The notes: generated from the letters alone by a model not told the origin. DNA of 64,000 bases from Dermabacter sp. (GCA_030538475.1 JAUNTX010000010.1:1-64000), one strand, 5' to 3'; shown: positions 28,164-37,949, numbered from the stretch's first letter. Made by a program: numbers and translations.

Positions 28164-29041
28164 CGCACGCCGAGCCGCGCGCTCTCGTGCGGGGCAAGCC
28201 GTGCGCGGCCGTCCTCGCTGATTGCGGTCTCGACGCACACGAAGGCGTTCCACTGATCCTCGGGGATGTCCGTGAAATTGGCCGTCCCCTCTCGCCACGG
28301 CGTCCACACCACGGTGCGGGTGGCCTCGCGCGGCAGAATCTCCACGTCCCTGCGAAGGCCGGGATCGGTCAGGGTCAGCGGGGCGCCGGAGGTCATGACG
28401 AGGTCGGTCGGGCCGCGGAAGGTGAACGGTTCGCGCGCGATGACGCCCGGGGTGCGGTCGTTGCGCGTATCGACGAACGGCGCGTCGGCCAACCCACTCA
28501 GCTCCACGTCCTGAATCTCGCGCACCGCGAAGTAGGTGTGGAACGCGGCCTCGACTTCGATGGGCGAGGCCCCGGCCGTGAGCGTGAGGTCCAGATCGAG
28601 GGTCTGGCCCACGCGCACCACGAGCCGCACCTCGGCGAGCGCCCAGCGGGGATCGACCGAAGCGGGCACGCCGCCCGTGACGAGGCTCAGGCTCACCGAC
28701 CCGTCGGCCTCCTCGCGCGCCCACTCGAGCGCGAATGGTGCGGTGCGCAGCCAGCCGTGGGCGGGGGACTCGGCCCCCGAGACGCCGCTGCCAAACCACG
28801 GCCCGATGAGCGGCACACCGCCGCGGACACTCGTGCCCGGGCGCGTCGAGGCGAGCGGGCTGAGCCACAGCAGGTCCTCGCCGCCGTCGGGCACCCACGA
28901 GACGATGTGCGCCCCGCTGAGGTACATGACGAGGCGAGAGTGGGCGGTCGTCACGACCAGGGCGTCGGCCTCGCCGTGCTTCTCGCGGCGGATCGAGGGT
29001 GGGAGCTCGGGGGACTGGTCAGCGGCGGGGGAGTGCATCAT
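28133..29041 (-). CDS. D-hexose-6-phosphate mutarotase (aldose 1-epimerase family)
   Basis: A 302-residue beta-sandwich protein of the galactose mutarotase-like family. The pattern [37 protein letters not shown] and AAFHTYFAV, with the catalytic His and late Glu (CVETA), matches YeaD-type glucose-6-phosphate epimerases. ATG 29041 (or 29038) follows GAGG. It lies 53 bp downstream of parC on the same strand and probably shares its transcript. Confidence 0.88.
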   Translation of the reverse strand: MMHSPAADQSPELPPSIRREKHGEADALVVTTAHSRLVMYLSGAHIVSWVPDGGEDLLWLSPLASTRPGTSVRGGVPLIGPWFGSGVSGAESPAHGWLRTAPFALEWAREEADGSVSLSLVTGGVPASVDPRWALAEVRLVVRVGQTLDLDLTLTAGASPIEVEAAFHTYFAVREIQDVELSGLADAPFVDTRNDRTPGVIAREPFTFRGPTDLVMTSGAPLTLTDPGLRRDVEILPREATRTVVWTPWREGTANFTDIPEDQWNAFVCVETAISEDGRARLAPHESARLGVRYSLSTTLTG

Positions 29042-29094
29042 CGGATCCTCATCGTTCGGTCGTGGCGGTTCGGCGGACAGGGAACAGGGGACGG

Positions 29095-31557
29095 TCAGCG
29101 GGAGCCGACGGCGGCGATGGGCAGGGCCAGCGGCGATCCCGAGCCGTCGCGCCGAGCAATGGGGGAGGGCAGATCGATCGCGGCCCCCGCCTCCGAACAC
29201 GCCACGACGGGCGCGTTGAGCACCCAGCCGGACAGCAGCACGTCCTCGCCGCGCAAGAATCGGTGGCAGCGCACGCCGCCCGTCGCGCGGCCCTTCGCCG
29301 GGAACTCCGCGGCATCGGACACCTTGAGCGAACCCGACTGCATGCCGGCGAGCGCCGACGAACTGCCCGCGACCGTGACCACCTCGGCGGCACGCGTGAC
29401 GTCGAAGGCACCAAAGCCGACCACGTGGGCGCCGTCGGCCAGCTTGACGCCCGCGACCCCGCCGCCGGTGCGGCCCTGGGCCCGCACGCCCTGGGCGGGA
29501 AAGTGCAGCAGATTCGCGTCGGAGGTGACGAAGACGAGGTCGGTGTCGGCGTCGTCTTCGAGATCGACCGCGCTCACCACCTCGTCGCCGTCGCGCAGCG
29601 AGATGAGGTCGAAGCCGTCGGACTTCGGGAAGTCGGAGGTGACGCGCTTGACGACGCCGCGGCGCGTGCCGAGCGCGATGCCGCCGCCACGCTCGTAGTC
29701 TTCGGGGCTCACGCGCACGAGGCCCACGATCCTCTCGCCCGGATTCAGGGTGAGCAGATCGCCGAGGCGCGTGCCTCCGGCCAGCGAGTGCGGGCCGGCC
29801 GTGGGGGCGAGGGCGGGCAGATCGACCACGCTCACATGCAGGAGCCTGCCCGCGGAGGTCACGGCGCCGACGAGCGAGCGTGTGCGGGTCGCCACTCGCG
29901 CGACGATCACGTCGTGCTGGCTGCGCCGGGCCGCATCGTCGTGAACGCTCGGCGCGTCATCGCGCGGCACACGGGCAACGAGCCCCGTCCCGCTCAGCAG
30001 CACCTCGCACGGGGCGTCCTCGATCTCGAGGGACGCCGCGCTCGGAACCGGGGCCGCTGCGGCCGCCTCGAGCAGGACCGTGCGCCGGGGCGTGCCGTGT
30101 TCGGCCGCCACCTGGGCGAGCTCATCGGAGACGAGCGCGTGCAGGCTCTCCTCGCTCTCGAGGATGGCCGTGAGGGCATCGATCTCCCGCTGCAGGTCAT
30201 CGCGTTCGGCTTCGAGCTCCACGCGCGAAAACTTCGTGAGGCGGCGCAGGCGCAGCTCGAGAATGTATTCGGCCTGGATCTCGGACAGGTCGAACACCTG
30301 CATGAGCCGAGTGCGCGCCATCTCCGCCGTGTCCGAGGAGCGGATGATCTGGATGACCTCGTCGATGTCGAGGATCGCGAGCAAGAGCCCGTCCACGAGG
30401 TGTAGGCGGTCCCGGCGCTTCTGCAGCCGGAACTCCGTGCGGCGCTGGACGACGCTCACGCGATGCTCAAGGAAGACTTTGAGCAGGGCCACGAGCCCGA
30501 GCGTGCGCGGCTGGCCGCCCACGAGGGCCACGTTGTTGATGCCGAACGAATCCTCGAGCGGCGTGTGCTTGTACAGCTGCTGCAGGACCGCCTCGGGGTT
30601 GAAGCCGCTCTTGAGGGTCAGCACGAGCCGCAGGCCGTGGTGGCGATCCGAATAGTCCTGGTAATCGGTGATGCCCTGGACCTTCTTGGCCTGCACCGCA
30701 TCACGCAGCTTTTCCGCGATCCGCTCGGGGCCCACCTGATACGGCAGCTCCGTGACCACGATGGCCTTCTTGCGGCTCGTGATGTTCTCGATGCTCGTGG
30801 TGGCGCGGATCTTGAAGGAGCCGCGCCCGGTCGCATACGCGTCGCGGATCCCCTCGAGGCCCACGATCCGGCCGCCCGTCGGCAGGTCCGGCCCCGGCAC
30901 GAATCGCATGAGGTCCTCGAGGCTCGCGTCCGGGTGAGCGAGCTGGTGGCGAGCGGCGGCGATGACCTCGACCAGGTTGTGCGGAGCCATGTTCGTGGCC
31001 ATACCAACGGCGATGCCGGAGGCCCCGTTGACGAGGAGGTTCGGGTACTGCGCGGGAAGGACCTCCGGCTGCGTGAGCTGGTTGTCGTAGTTCGGCACCA
31101 TGTCCACGACGTTCTCGTCGAGCGACGTGGTCATGAGCTGCGCGGCCTTTGCCATGCGCGCCTCGGTGTACCGGGCCGCGGCGGGGCCGTTATCGAGCGA
31201 ACCGAAGTTGCCGTGACCGTCCACGAGCGGCACGCGCATCGAGAAGTCCTGCGCCATGCGCACGAGCGCGTCGTAAATCGCGCTGTCCCCGTGCGGGTGA
31301 AGCTTGCCCATGACCTCGCCGACGACCCGCTGGCTCTTGACGTGGCCGCGATCCGGACGAAGGCCCATGTCGTCCATCATGTAGAGGATGCGCCGCTGCA
31401 CGGGCTTGAGGCCGTCGCGGGCATCGGGCAGGGCGCGGGAGTAAATCACCGAATACGCGTACTCGAGGAACGAGTTTTCCATTTCGCTCGTGACATCGAC
31501 GTCAACGATGTGTTCCTCGATGGGTGCTGCCGGTGCTGCGGGGGACTGTCGTGCCAT
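29095..31557 (-). CDS. parC: DNA topoisomerase IV subunit A (GyrA paralogue)
   Basis: The DNA-cleaving subunit partner of ParE. In 820 residues it has the winged-helix region RALPDARDGLKPVQRRIL, the active-site Tyr in AARYTEARM, GASGIAVGMATNMAPHNL, a coiled region near 400-470, and a C-terminal beta-pinwheel of degenerate blades. ATG 31557 is set by a CACAAT box placed one base too far for strict leaderless initiation. It diverges from the Pat-like gene. Confidence 0.93.
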   Translation of the reverse strand: MARQSPAAPAAPIEEHIVDVDVTSEMENSFLEYAYSVIYSRALPDARDGLKPVQRRILYMMDDMGLRPDRGHVKSQRVVGEVMGKLHPHGDSAIYDALVRMAQDFSMRVPLVDGHGNFGSLDNGPAAARYTEARMAKAAQLMTTSLDENVVDMVPNYDNQLTQPEVLPAQYPNLLVNGASGIAVGMATNMAPHNLVEVIAAARHQLAHPDASLEDLMRFVPGPDLPTGGRIVGLEGIRDAYATGRGSFKIRATTSIENITSRKKAIVVTELPYQVGPERIAEKLRDAVQAKKVQGITDYQDYSDRHHGLRLVLTLKSGFNPEAVLQQLYKHTPLEDSFGINNVALVGGQPRTLGLVALLKVFLEHRVSVVQRRTEFRLQKRRDRLHLVDGLLLAILDIDEVIQIIRSSDTAEMARTRLMQVFDLSEIQAEYILELRLRRLTKFSRVELEAERDDLQREIDALTAILESEESLHALVSDELAQVAAEHGTPRRTVLLEAAAAAPVPSAASLEIEDAPCEVLLSGTGLVARVPRDDAPSVHDDAARRSQHDVIVARVATRTRSLVGAVTSAGRLLHVSVVDLPALAPTAGPHSLAGGTRLGDLLTLNPGERIVGLVRVSPEDYERGGGIALGTRRGVVKRVTSDFPKSDGFDLISLRDGDEVVSAVDLEDDADTDLVFVTSDANLLHFPAQGVRAQGRTGGGVAGVKLADGAHVVGFGAFDVTRAAEVVTVAGSSSALAGMQSGSLKVSDAAEFPAKGRATGGVRCHRFLRGEDVLLSGWVLNAPVVACSEAGAAIDLPSPIARRDGSGSPLALPIAAVGSR

Positions 31558-31564
31558 GCGCACC

Positions 31565-31570
31565 ATTGTG
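31565..31570 (-). promoter_or_regulatory. -10 box (CACAAT) of a near-leaderless parC transcript
   Basis: On the minus strand the predicted start is 31558, one base before ATG 31557; an upstream in-frame ATG overlaps the box itself. Confidence 0.5.
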
Positions 31571-31607
31571 ACAGGGCGCCTCCCACATTGCAGGGAGGTG
31601 GGCATCG

Positions 31608-31613
31608 TACTCT
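31608..31613 (+). promoter_or_regulatory. -10 box (TACTCT) of a leaderless Pat-like transcript
   Basis: The predicted transcription start is exactly the A of ATG 31620. Confidence 0.6.
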
Positions 31614-31619
31614 TCTCAC

Positions 31620-34367
31620 ATGGCACGATCACGGCGCAGCGCAGCCCATCCCCCCGTGTCTCCTCGGTATCCGCACGCGTGGGAGGCCGACGTCGTGCTG
31701 CGTGACGGCACGAGCGCCCACGTGCGGCCCATCGTGCCGGGCGATGCCCCTGCGCTCCAGGACTTCCACGTGGCCCAGAGCGAGCAGTCCCGCTACTTCC
31801 GCTTCTTCACCGCCAAGCCCACGCTGAGCGCCGAGGAACTCGATCGGCTCACGCGCGTGGACTACACGGATCGGCTCGCACTCGTGGCGCTGCTCGACCA
31901 CCGGATCGTCGGCGTGGGGCGCTACACGCGCACGGCGCCGCACGCGGCCGAGGTGGCCTTCACGGTGGCCGACGCGATCCAGGGGCGCGGGCTCGGCACC
32001 ATCTTGTTCGATCACCTCGCGGCCGCCGCGAGGGAGCGGGGGATCACCACCTTCACCGCGGACGTGCTCGATCACAACACCTCGATGCTCGGCGTCTTCG
32101 AGGCGGCCGGGTACGACCTCACCACGAGGCGCAAGGACGGCGTTGTGGCCGTCGAGGCCGACACGCACGTGACCGCGCGCGTGCGCCAGGTCCTCGAGGA
32201 GCGCGAGCGGGCCGCAGAGGCGCACGCCATCGAGCTCATGATGGACCCCGCGAGCATCATGATCGTGGGGGCGAGCCGCCAGCGCGACCACGTGGGGGCG
32301 CAGATCGTGCGCGGGCTGCTCGCGAGCGGGTATGCGGGCTCGATCTTCCCCGTGAACCCGGAAGCCTACGAGGTGAACGGGCTCAAGACCTACAGCGCTA
32401 TCGCGGACGTTCCCGGCCCCGTGGACCTCGCCGTCCTCGCCGTCAACGCCGAACGGTGCGTGGCCGCGCTCGATGAGCTTGCCGCGAAGGGCGTCAAGGC
32501 CATCGTGGTGGTCAGCGGCGGCTTCGCCGAGGCCGGTCCCGAGGGCCGCAGGCTCCAGGACGCGCTCGTGGCCGGGGCCCGCCTGCACGGGATGCGGCTG
32601 CTCGGCCCCGCCTCGCTCGGCTTCTTCCGCACGGGCGAGCGGCCCCTCAACGTCTCGCTGTCCCCCCGCACGTCCGAGCGCGGCACCATCGCGCTCGCCG
32701 GGCAGTCCACCGCCCTGTGCGCCATGGTCCTCGCGGGCGCCGATGCCCGCGGGCTGCGCGTGCGCGAGTTCCTGTCCGCGGGAAACCGGGCCGACGTGTC
32801 CCTCAACGATGCCCTGCAGCACTGGGAGGGCAACGAGGAGATCGACCTCGTGGCGCTCTCGCTCGAGTCGATGGGCAACCCGCGCAAGTTCACGCGACTC
32901 GTGCGGCGCCTGTCGGCGCGCATCCCGGTCGTGGTGGTGCGACCACCGAACACCGACGACATCGGCCCCGTAGACAAGCTCGGCGAAGAATCGGACCTGC
33001 CCCGGCACGCGATGGATCAGGTGCTCGATGCGGCGGGCGCGATCCGGGCCTCGAGCGTCGATCACCTGCTGGACATCGTGAGCGTGCTGAGCAGAGAGGG
33101 GCGCGCCCGCGGCACCCGCGTGGGCCTGCTGTCGAACTCGGGGGCGCTCGGCGCGACGCTGCGGGCAGCCGCGGAAGAATCCGGTCTCACGGTGAGCGCC
33201 CAGAACTTCCGGGTGCCGATTGTGGGCGATGACCGCTTCGTCTCACGCGCCTTCACCTCGATGGCCGGGCCCGGCGCGGTGGACGCCGTGATCGTGGCGA
33301 TCCTCGACACCCGCCGGGTGGACCTCGTTCACCTCGCCGACGAACTGGCGACCCTCGCGCGCGGCGCCGCCGTGCAGGTCCTCATGGTGGTCGTGACCGA
33401 CGAGGCGCGGCTGCACACGCTCACGGAGGCCCTGCGAGAATCCCCGCACCTGCCGCCGGTGTTCTCCACCCCCGACCGCGCGACCGCGGCCCTCTCCTCC
33501 GCGCTCGCCTCCGTCGCGGTATCCGGCAGCCCGGGGCACCGCGCTCAGCACCCCGACGCCCCACCCCCCATGGCCCCCGCGGGAGCGGCCGACACGGTGC
33601 GCGGCATCCTCGAGCGCGTGGGAACGGGTCAGATGCACAGGCTCGAGCGGGCCGACCTCGAAGCCCTGCTCGGCGCCTACGGCATCGACCTCGTGGCCGC
33701 GCACACGGCCTCGAGCATCCCCGAAGCCCTTGCGGCGGCGCGCGACCTCGGCTACCCCGTCGCCGTGTCGCTTGCCGATTCCCTCCTTCGCGCGGAGCCC
33801 GGGCAGCGCGTGGTGCATACCGATATTGCGTCGGAGAACCAGCTTTCCCACAGTGCCCAGTGGCTCGTGGACGATGCCCGGCGCCGCGCCCCCGGCGGCA
33901 CCTCCCGGCCCCTCACGCTCCTCGTGCAAAAGATGGCGCCCGGAGGGCTGCCCGTCATTGTGCGCGGCCTCGAGGACCCGGCCCTCGGCCCCGTCGTCGC
34001 CTTTTCCCTCGCCGGGGACGCCACCGACATCTTCCACGACATCGGCTACGCGATCCCGCCGCTCGATGAGAAGGCCGCCCGGCGCCTCATCGCCACGCCC
34101 CGCAGCGCCGTCGCGCTCCATCGGTCCGCCCCGGAGCGCTCACCCGGCTACGGCGCCCTCGTCGCCCTCGTACAGCGGCTCGGCGAACTCACCGACGCGC
34201 ACCCCGAATGCGCCGACATCACCCTCGGGCCGATCCTCGTGAGCCCGAGCGGCCTCAGCGTCCTCGACGCCGCGGGCACCGTCGGCCCCGCCCCGAACCG
34301 CATGGATTCGATGCGCCGGACCCTGCCCACCCATCACCGGGCGGAGCGGGGCTCCCGCCATGCCTAG
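31620..34367 (+). CDS. GNAT acetyltransferase fused to NDP-forming acyl-CoA synthetase (Pat-like)
   Basis: A 915-residue fusion like bacterial Pat/Pka protein acetyltransferases. Residues about 25-185 form a GNAT domain (VAFTVADAIQGRGLGTILFDHLA). Next come a CoA-binding Rossmann domain (SIMIVGASRQ...), a succinyl-CoA-ligase-like domain (GLLSNSGALG) and a C-terminal ATP-grasp domain. In studied homologues the synthetase part is inactive and regulates lysine acetylation of enzymes such as acetyl-CoA synthetase; whether that holds here is unknown. It is first in a run with DUF5998 and a phosphodiesterase. Confidence 0.9.
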   Translation: MARSRRSAAHPPVSPRYPHAWEADVVLRDGTSAHVRPIVPGDAPALQDFHVAQSEQSRYFRFFTAKPTLSAEELDRLTRVDYTDRLALVALLDHRIVGVGRYTRTAPHAAEVAFTVADAIQGRGLGTILFDHLAAAARERGITTFTADVLDHNTSMLGVFEAAGYDLTTRRKDGVVAVEADTHVTARVRQVLEERERAAEAHAIELMMDPASIMIVGASRQRDHVGAQIVRGLLASGYAGSIFPVNPEAYEVNGLKTYSAIADVPGPVDLAVLAVNAERCVAALDELAAKGVKAIVVVSGGFAEAGPEGRRLQDALVAGARLHGMRLLGPASLGFFRTGERPLNVSLSPRTSERGTIALAGQSTALCAMVLAGADARGLRVREFLSAGNRADVSLNDALQHWEGNEEIDLVALSLESMGNPRKFTRLVRRLSARIPVVVVRPPNTDDIGPVDKLGEESDLPRHAMDQVLDAAGAIRASSVDHLLDIVSVLSREGRARGTRVGLLSNSGALGATLRAAAEESGLTVSAQNFRVPIVGDDRFVSRAFTSMAGPGAVDAVIVAILDTRRVDLVHLADELATLARGAAVQVLMVVVTDEARLHTLTEALRESPHLPPVFSTPDRATAALSSALASVAVSGSPGHRAQHPDAPPPMAPAGAADTVRGILERVGTGQMHRLERADLEALLGAYGIDLVAAHTASSIPEALAAARDLGYPVAVSLADSLLRAEPGQRVVHTDIASENQLSHSAQWLVDDARRRAPGGTSRPLTLLVQKMAPGGLPVIVRGLEDPALGPVVAFSLAGDATDIFHDIGYAIPPLDEKAARRLIATPRSAVALHRSAPERSPGYGALVALVQRLGELTDAHPECADITLGPILVSPSGLSVLDAAGTVGPAPNRMDSMRRTLPTHHRAERGSRHA

Positions 34368-34370
34368 ACT
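34365..34370 (+). promoter_or_regulatory. -10 box (TAGACT) before the DUF5998 gene
   Basis: The predicted start is 34377, one base before ATG 34378. It lies at the very end of the preceding gene, so the operon may have an internal promoter. Confidence 0.45.
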
Positions 34371-34377
34371 GGAGAGT

Positions 34378-34935
34378 ATGAGACTTCCATCCGGCCTCGT
34401 GGCCGCCATTGAACGCGCAGGCTACTTTCCGGAGACGGCGCTCGAGGCCGTGCGTCGCGCGCTCGGCACTTCCCGCATCCGGGCCTTCCTCGTGCGGCCC
34501 GAAACCACCTTTGAAGGGCCGGAAGTTCGCCGCCACCTCACCGTCCTGCTGCTCGGCGAGGCGCACATGTTCGTTGTTCACCTCGATGACGAGGTGGCCG
34601 ATGCGCTCAACCCGCCGCAAGTGCTCGTCGGTACCGAACGGGTCAGGCTGCGTCAGATCCACAACCTTGCGCTCGCCCAGGTCTTCGATTCCGACGGCGC
34701 GCGCGTGGCCTCGGATCAGGCCGAAGTCACGATCGGCATGAGCTGGGGCGCGAACCGCCGCATCGAACTCGAGCGCGCGTGGTGCGACGATCCGAACTGC
34801 GAGGCCGATCACGGACTCACGGGTTCGAGCCAGCAGTCCGATCTGCTCGTGCGCGTGAGCGCGCTCGCCGACGGCCCCGCCGCCGTGCAGGAAGCCCTCG
34901 AGTTCTTCGATGCCGTCAATGCCGTCACCGAATGA
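34378..34935 (+). CDS. DUF5998 family protein
   Basis: A 185-residue actinobacterial protein of unknown function, placed as usual between a Pat-like gene and a phosphodiesterase gene. It has a conserved N-terminal segment (LPSGLVAAIERAGYFPE), a central beta-rich part, and DDPNCEADHG that may hold a metal site. No membrane segment is present. The next gene overlaps its 3' end. Confidence 0.8.
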   Translation: MRLPSGLVAAIERAGYFPETALEAVRRALGTSRIRAFLVRPETTFEGPEVRRHLTVLLLGEAHMFVVHLDDEVADALNPPQVLVGTERVRLRQIHNLALAQVFDSDGARVASDQAEVTIGMSWGANRRIELERAWCDDPNCEADHGLTGSSQQSDLLVRVSALADGPAAVQEALEFFDAVNAVTE

Positions 34936-36109
34936 CGCTGCGGTAGCGCCGCTGCCCGCGGGCGTTCCGGCGCCCTGGGCGCACGGCGTTCCCGAGATCA
35001 TTGGGGTGTGGCGCGAGATGCTGAGCCGCAGCGAGGGCGCCGATCTCGTGATTCTCGTCGACGGGCTCGGCTCTACGGCGCTGCGCACCCATCGGGCGCA
35101 CACCCGGCACCTGCGCACCCACGAGGAGAACACGCACACGCTGCGCACCCTCCTGCCCTCGAGCACCGCGAGCGTGCTCACGAGCGTCTTCACCGCCCGC
35201 AGCCCTCTCGAGCACGGCGTCCTCGGATACACGGTCCTCGACCGGGCAGGGCAAGCGATCAACCAGCTCCAGGGCGCGCCCGGTGTGTCGCCGACGGGCT
35301 GGCTCGCGGGGGATCGCCCACTCGAATCCGTGTCGCTCGCCGCCCGCATCCGGGACTCCCCGCGGAAGGTGGCGCACGTGGGCCCCGCGCGGTACGCCGG
35401 GAGCTTCCTCACCGGCATGCTCCAATACGGCTGGGACTTTTTCGGCCACGGGGCCCAGCGGGAGGTCGCCGACGCCGTCCGCGCCGCACTGCGTTCCGTC
35501 GGCCCGCGCGGCCTTGTCTACCTCCACGTGCCGGACCTCGACAAGGCCGGGCACCGCGACGGGCCGGGCTCCGAAAAGTGGCGCGAGGCCCTCGAAGGGA
35601 TCGACGCGCTCATCGGCACGCTCCAGCGCACCATCGGCGCGGGCGTGCGGGTCAGCATCACGTCGGATCACGGCATGGTCGCCGCCCACCCCGACCGGAT
35701 TCACGACCTCGCCGCGGCCCTGGGGATCGCCCCCACCATCGCGGCGGTGGCCGGAGAGGGTCGGGCCCTCATGGTGCGCCTGCATGCGCGCCCGGACGAT
35801 GACCGGCAGGGCGCCATCGAGCGGCTGCGCGACTGGGTGGGGGATCGGGGAGCCGTGCTCGAGCGGCGCCAGCTGCTGGATTCGGGAGTGCTCGGCCCCG
35901 TGCCCTCGGGCGCGCAGGCCCAGGGCGGGGGTCCGGGGCCGCATCCGAGCATCGAGGAGCGCCTGGGCGACGCGCTCATCTTTGCGCGGGGCGATCACCA
36001 GTTCACCGACACGCGCTTCGTGCCGGTCGCCTCACTGGCCCAAAAGGGCGTGCACGGCTCCTTCACGCGCGAGGAGATGCAGGTGCCGCTCATCCGCTTC
36101 GAGACGTAG
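34910..36109 (+). CDS. Alkaline phosphatase superfamily phosphodiesterase
   Basis: A 399-residue protein of the nucleotide pyrophosphatase/phosphodiesterase branch. Metal-site motifs are ILVDGLG (Asp), SSTASVLTS (nucleophile Thr/Ser), HVPDLDKAGH (Asp, His) and TSDHG (Asp, His), with a late His in GSFTREE region. No signal peptide is seen, so it is probably cytoplasmic; the substrate is unknown. It starts inside the DUF5998 gene at ATG 34910 or 34919, an overlap of 26 or 17 bp, indicating coupling. Confidence 0.85.
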   Translation: MPSMPSPNDAAVAPLPAGVPAPWAHGVPEIIGVWREMLSRSEGADLVILVDGLGSTALRTHRAHTRHLRTHEENTHTLRTLLPSSTASVLTSVFTARSPLEHGVLGYTVLDRAGQAINQLQGAPGVSPTGWLAGDRPLESVSLAARIRDSPRKVAHVGPARYAGSFLTGMLQYGWDFFGHGAQREVADAVRAALRSVGPRGLVYLHVPDLDKAGHRDGPGSEKWREALEGIDALIGTLQRTIGAGVRVSITSDHGMVAAHPDRIHDLAAALGIAPTIAAVAGEGRALMVRLHARPDDDRQGAIERLRDWVGDRGAVLERRQLLDSGVLGPVPSGAQAQGGGPGPHPSIEERLGDALIFARGDHQFTDTRFVPVASLAQKGVHGSFTREEMQVPLIRFET

Positions 36110-36153
36110 CGGCGCCCGTTTGAGAGGGAACATTCAGTGGGAGGAGGGCCCGT

Positions 36154-37359
36154 TCATGAGCTCTTGGACCCAAACACGATGTCGTCCCAGGACGGGATGG
36201 AGGAGCGGCCCTTCTTCGGCTTCTTCGGCTGCGCGACCTCTGCCTGGAATCCCGGCAGGGGAGTGAGCTCCGGCTCCCCCTGGTCCTCGGGGCCGCCGGG
36301 GGCAGGGGAGGATTCGGGCGCCTGCTCCTCGCGCTCGTCCTCCTCGTCGCGGTCCGTTTCCGGCGCACTCGCGTGGGGATCGCGCGTAGGATCCAACTGC
36401 TCGTGCACCTCCCGGTCCCCGTCGTCGACGCCGGCCGCAGGGTCGTGCGCGAGGTCCTCTGGGCCCTCCACGTACTCGACCTCTTCGGTGGGCAAGACGT
36501 CATTGCCCGCGGCGCCGCCGTGGCCCACGTGATGCTGCGGCTGTGCCTCCTGGGCCGCTTGCGAGAGCGAACGCCAGGGGCTCTGTTCGGGCGAGACCGG
36601 AATGCCGCGGCGGGCATTGAGTTCGTCGATCTGCGCCTCGCTCAGTGTGCCCTCGCTCGCCGCGGGGGCTGCGCCTGGGAGGTCGTGGTCGGCGCCGCGC
36701 TCGGCGCGAGGGGCGAGCGGGCGCTGCGCGGCCGCCTCCACATCGAAGACGTGCGAGCGCACCGACGTGAGGCGCGGACGCCCCGGGGTCGTGGTGGAGG
36801 GCTCGTCGGCATCCGAGAGCCACCGGGCCTCGTCATCTTCCGCGCGCGCGACCCGCGAGGGGACATCGAGATGCCACGTAGCCGTGCGCGCGCGAGAGCC
36901 CGCGGAAAACTCCACCTGCAGCGTCCACGTGCCGTCGGCCCGGCGCCACGCGTCCCAGCGGGGCTCCGTATCCACGCCGCGGGCCGACAGGCGTGCCGTC
37001 ACGAGATCGGCGAGGGTATCTTCCGAACCGCGCCCCGTGCGAAAGGTGAGCGCCTGGCGGGCCACGTGAGCGCGCTCCGCCCGCACGGGCGATTCGTAGC
37101 GGCGCACGTGCTCGATGCTCATGTTGGAATGCTCCGCAATCGACTCCGCCGAGGCCCCCGAGCGCAGCAGCGACTGGATTTCCTTCGGGCTGAGCGAGCG
37201 ATCCGTGTTCGAGCCGAGCAGGCCGAGGGCGGGAGAGTCCCGGCGCACGGCGGAGCGCAGCGCCTCGTCGATGCGCACGGTGTAGCGTTCGCCGTCGGAA
37301 TCCAGCAGCACGAGGTACTCGCTGTTGTCGTGGATGCCACCGAGCGTCAATTCACGCAT
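36154..37359 (-). CDS. sepH: Septation protein SepH (DUF3071)
   Basis: SepH is an actinobacterial division protein that, in Streptomyces and mycobacteria, binds FtsZ and promotes its assembly. The 401-residue protein has the conserved N-terminal DUF3071 domain with its helix-turn-helix (SPKEIQSLLRSGASAESIAEHSNM), a long acidic and Pro-rich linker (about 215-375) and the signature C-terminal SSIPSWDDIVFGSK. ATG 37359 has AAGGA upstream. It is convergent with the phosphodiesterase gene. Confidence 0.93.
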   Translation of the reverse strand: MRELTLGGIHDNSEYLVLLDSDGERYTVRIDEALRSAVRRDSPALGLLGSNTDRSLSPKEIQSLLRSGASAESIAEHSNMSIEHVRRYESPVRAERAHVARQALTFRTGRGSEDTLADLVTARLSARGVDTEPRWDAWRRADGTWTLQVEFSAGSRARTATWHLDVPSRVARAEDDEARWLSDADEPSTTTPGRPRLTSVRSHVFDVEAAAQRPLAPRAERGADHDLPGAAPAASEGTLSEAQIDELNARRGIPVSPEQSPWRSLSQAAQEAQPQHHVGHGGAAGNDVLPTEEVEYVEGPEDLAHDPAAGVDDGDREVHEQLDPTRDPHASAPETDRDEEDEREEQAPESSPAPGGPEDQGEPELTPLPGFQAEVAQPKKPKKGRSSIPSWDDIVFGSKSS

Positions 37360-37401
37360 CGAAAATCCTTCTCTCGCCAGTCGAGGTCACACGGTTTTTT
37401 G

Positions 37402-37407
37402 ATCATA
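37402..37407 (-). promoter_or_regulatory. -10 box (TATGAT) for sepH
   Basis: On the minus strand this near-consensus box gives a start near 37395 and a 36-nt leader with a Shine-Dalgarno. Confidence 0.55.
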
Positions 37408-37586
37408 CGGCGCTGACCAGAAGAAAGGCTGGTGACACACCCCGGAAGCGGCGGCCGGACGGTGTGCGGACCAGTGCCGCCGAGGCCGGGCAACGCTCCT
37501 CGCGGCCGCGCCTCACATCACAGTGCGGCCCGGTTGCGCGAAGGGCAACAACCTGCGAGAATCTCGCCCCGTCACCGCATTCATTT

Positions 37587-37613
37587 GTGGGGCCGCCCGG
37601 GCGGCGTCCCCAC
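37587..37613 (+). other. Strong hairpin in the DUF4193 leader
   Basis: GTGGGG and CCGCCC fold back on GGGCGG and CCCCAC with a 3-nt bulge. The hairpin ends about 10 nt before AAGGA of the DUF4193 gene and could hold the leader closed. The sequence CGTCACCGCA flanks it on both sides as a direct repeat. Confidence 0.5.
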
Positions 37614-37636
37614 GTCACCGCAAGGATTAGTAGCTC

Positions 37637-37939
37637 ATGGCCACCGATTACGACGCGCCCTTTAAGAAAGACGACGACGCCAGCGAGGAGTCGATCGAGG
37701 AACTCAAGGGACGTCACAACGACAATGCCTCCCCGGTCGTGGACGAGGACGAGGCCGATGCCGCAGAAGGTTTTGAACTGCCCGGCGCGGACCTCTCCAA
37801 CGAGGAACTCTCCGTCACTGTCCTGCCCCGTCAGGCCGACGAGTTCACGTGTGGCTCGTGCTTCCTCGTGAAGCACCGCAGCCAGATCGACCACACCGAA
37901 GGCAATCTCATCATCTGCAAGGAGTGCGCCGCCGCGTAA
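37637..37939 (+). CDS. DUF4193 family protein
   Basis: A 100-residue acidic protein of an actinobacterial family (M. tuberculosis Rv2699c type). The N-terminal half is Asp/Glu-rich; the C-terminal half holds FTCGSCFLVKHRSQI and IICKECAA, giving a CxxC...CxxC set that should bind zinc. Function is unknown; members are linked to RNA polymerase or carbon-starvation networks only loosely. The start has AAGGA 11 nt upstream. It begins the DUF4193-DUF3093-dut block. Confidence 0.88.
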   Translation: MATDYDAPFKKDDDASEESIEELKGRHNDNASPVVDEDEADAAEGFELPGADLSNEELSVTVLPRQADEFTCGSCFLVKHRSQIDHTEGNLIICKECAAA

Positions 37940-37949
37940 GGCGCACGAT

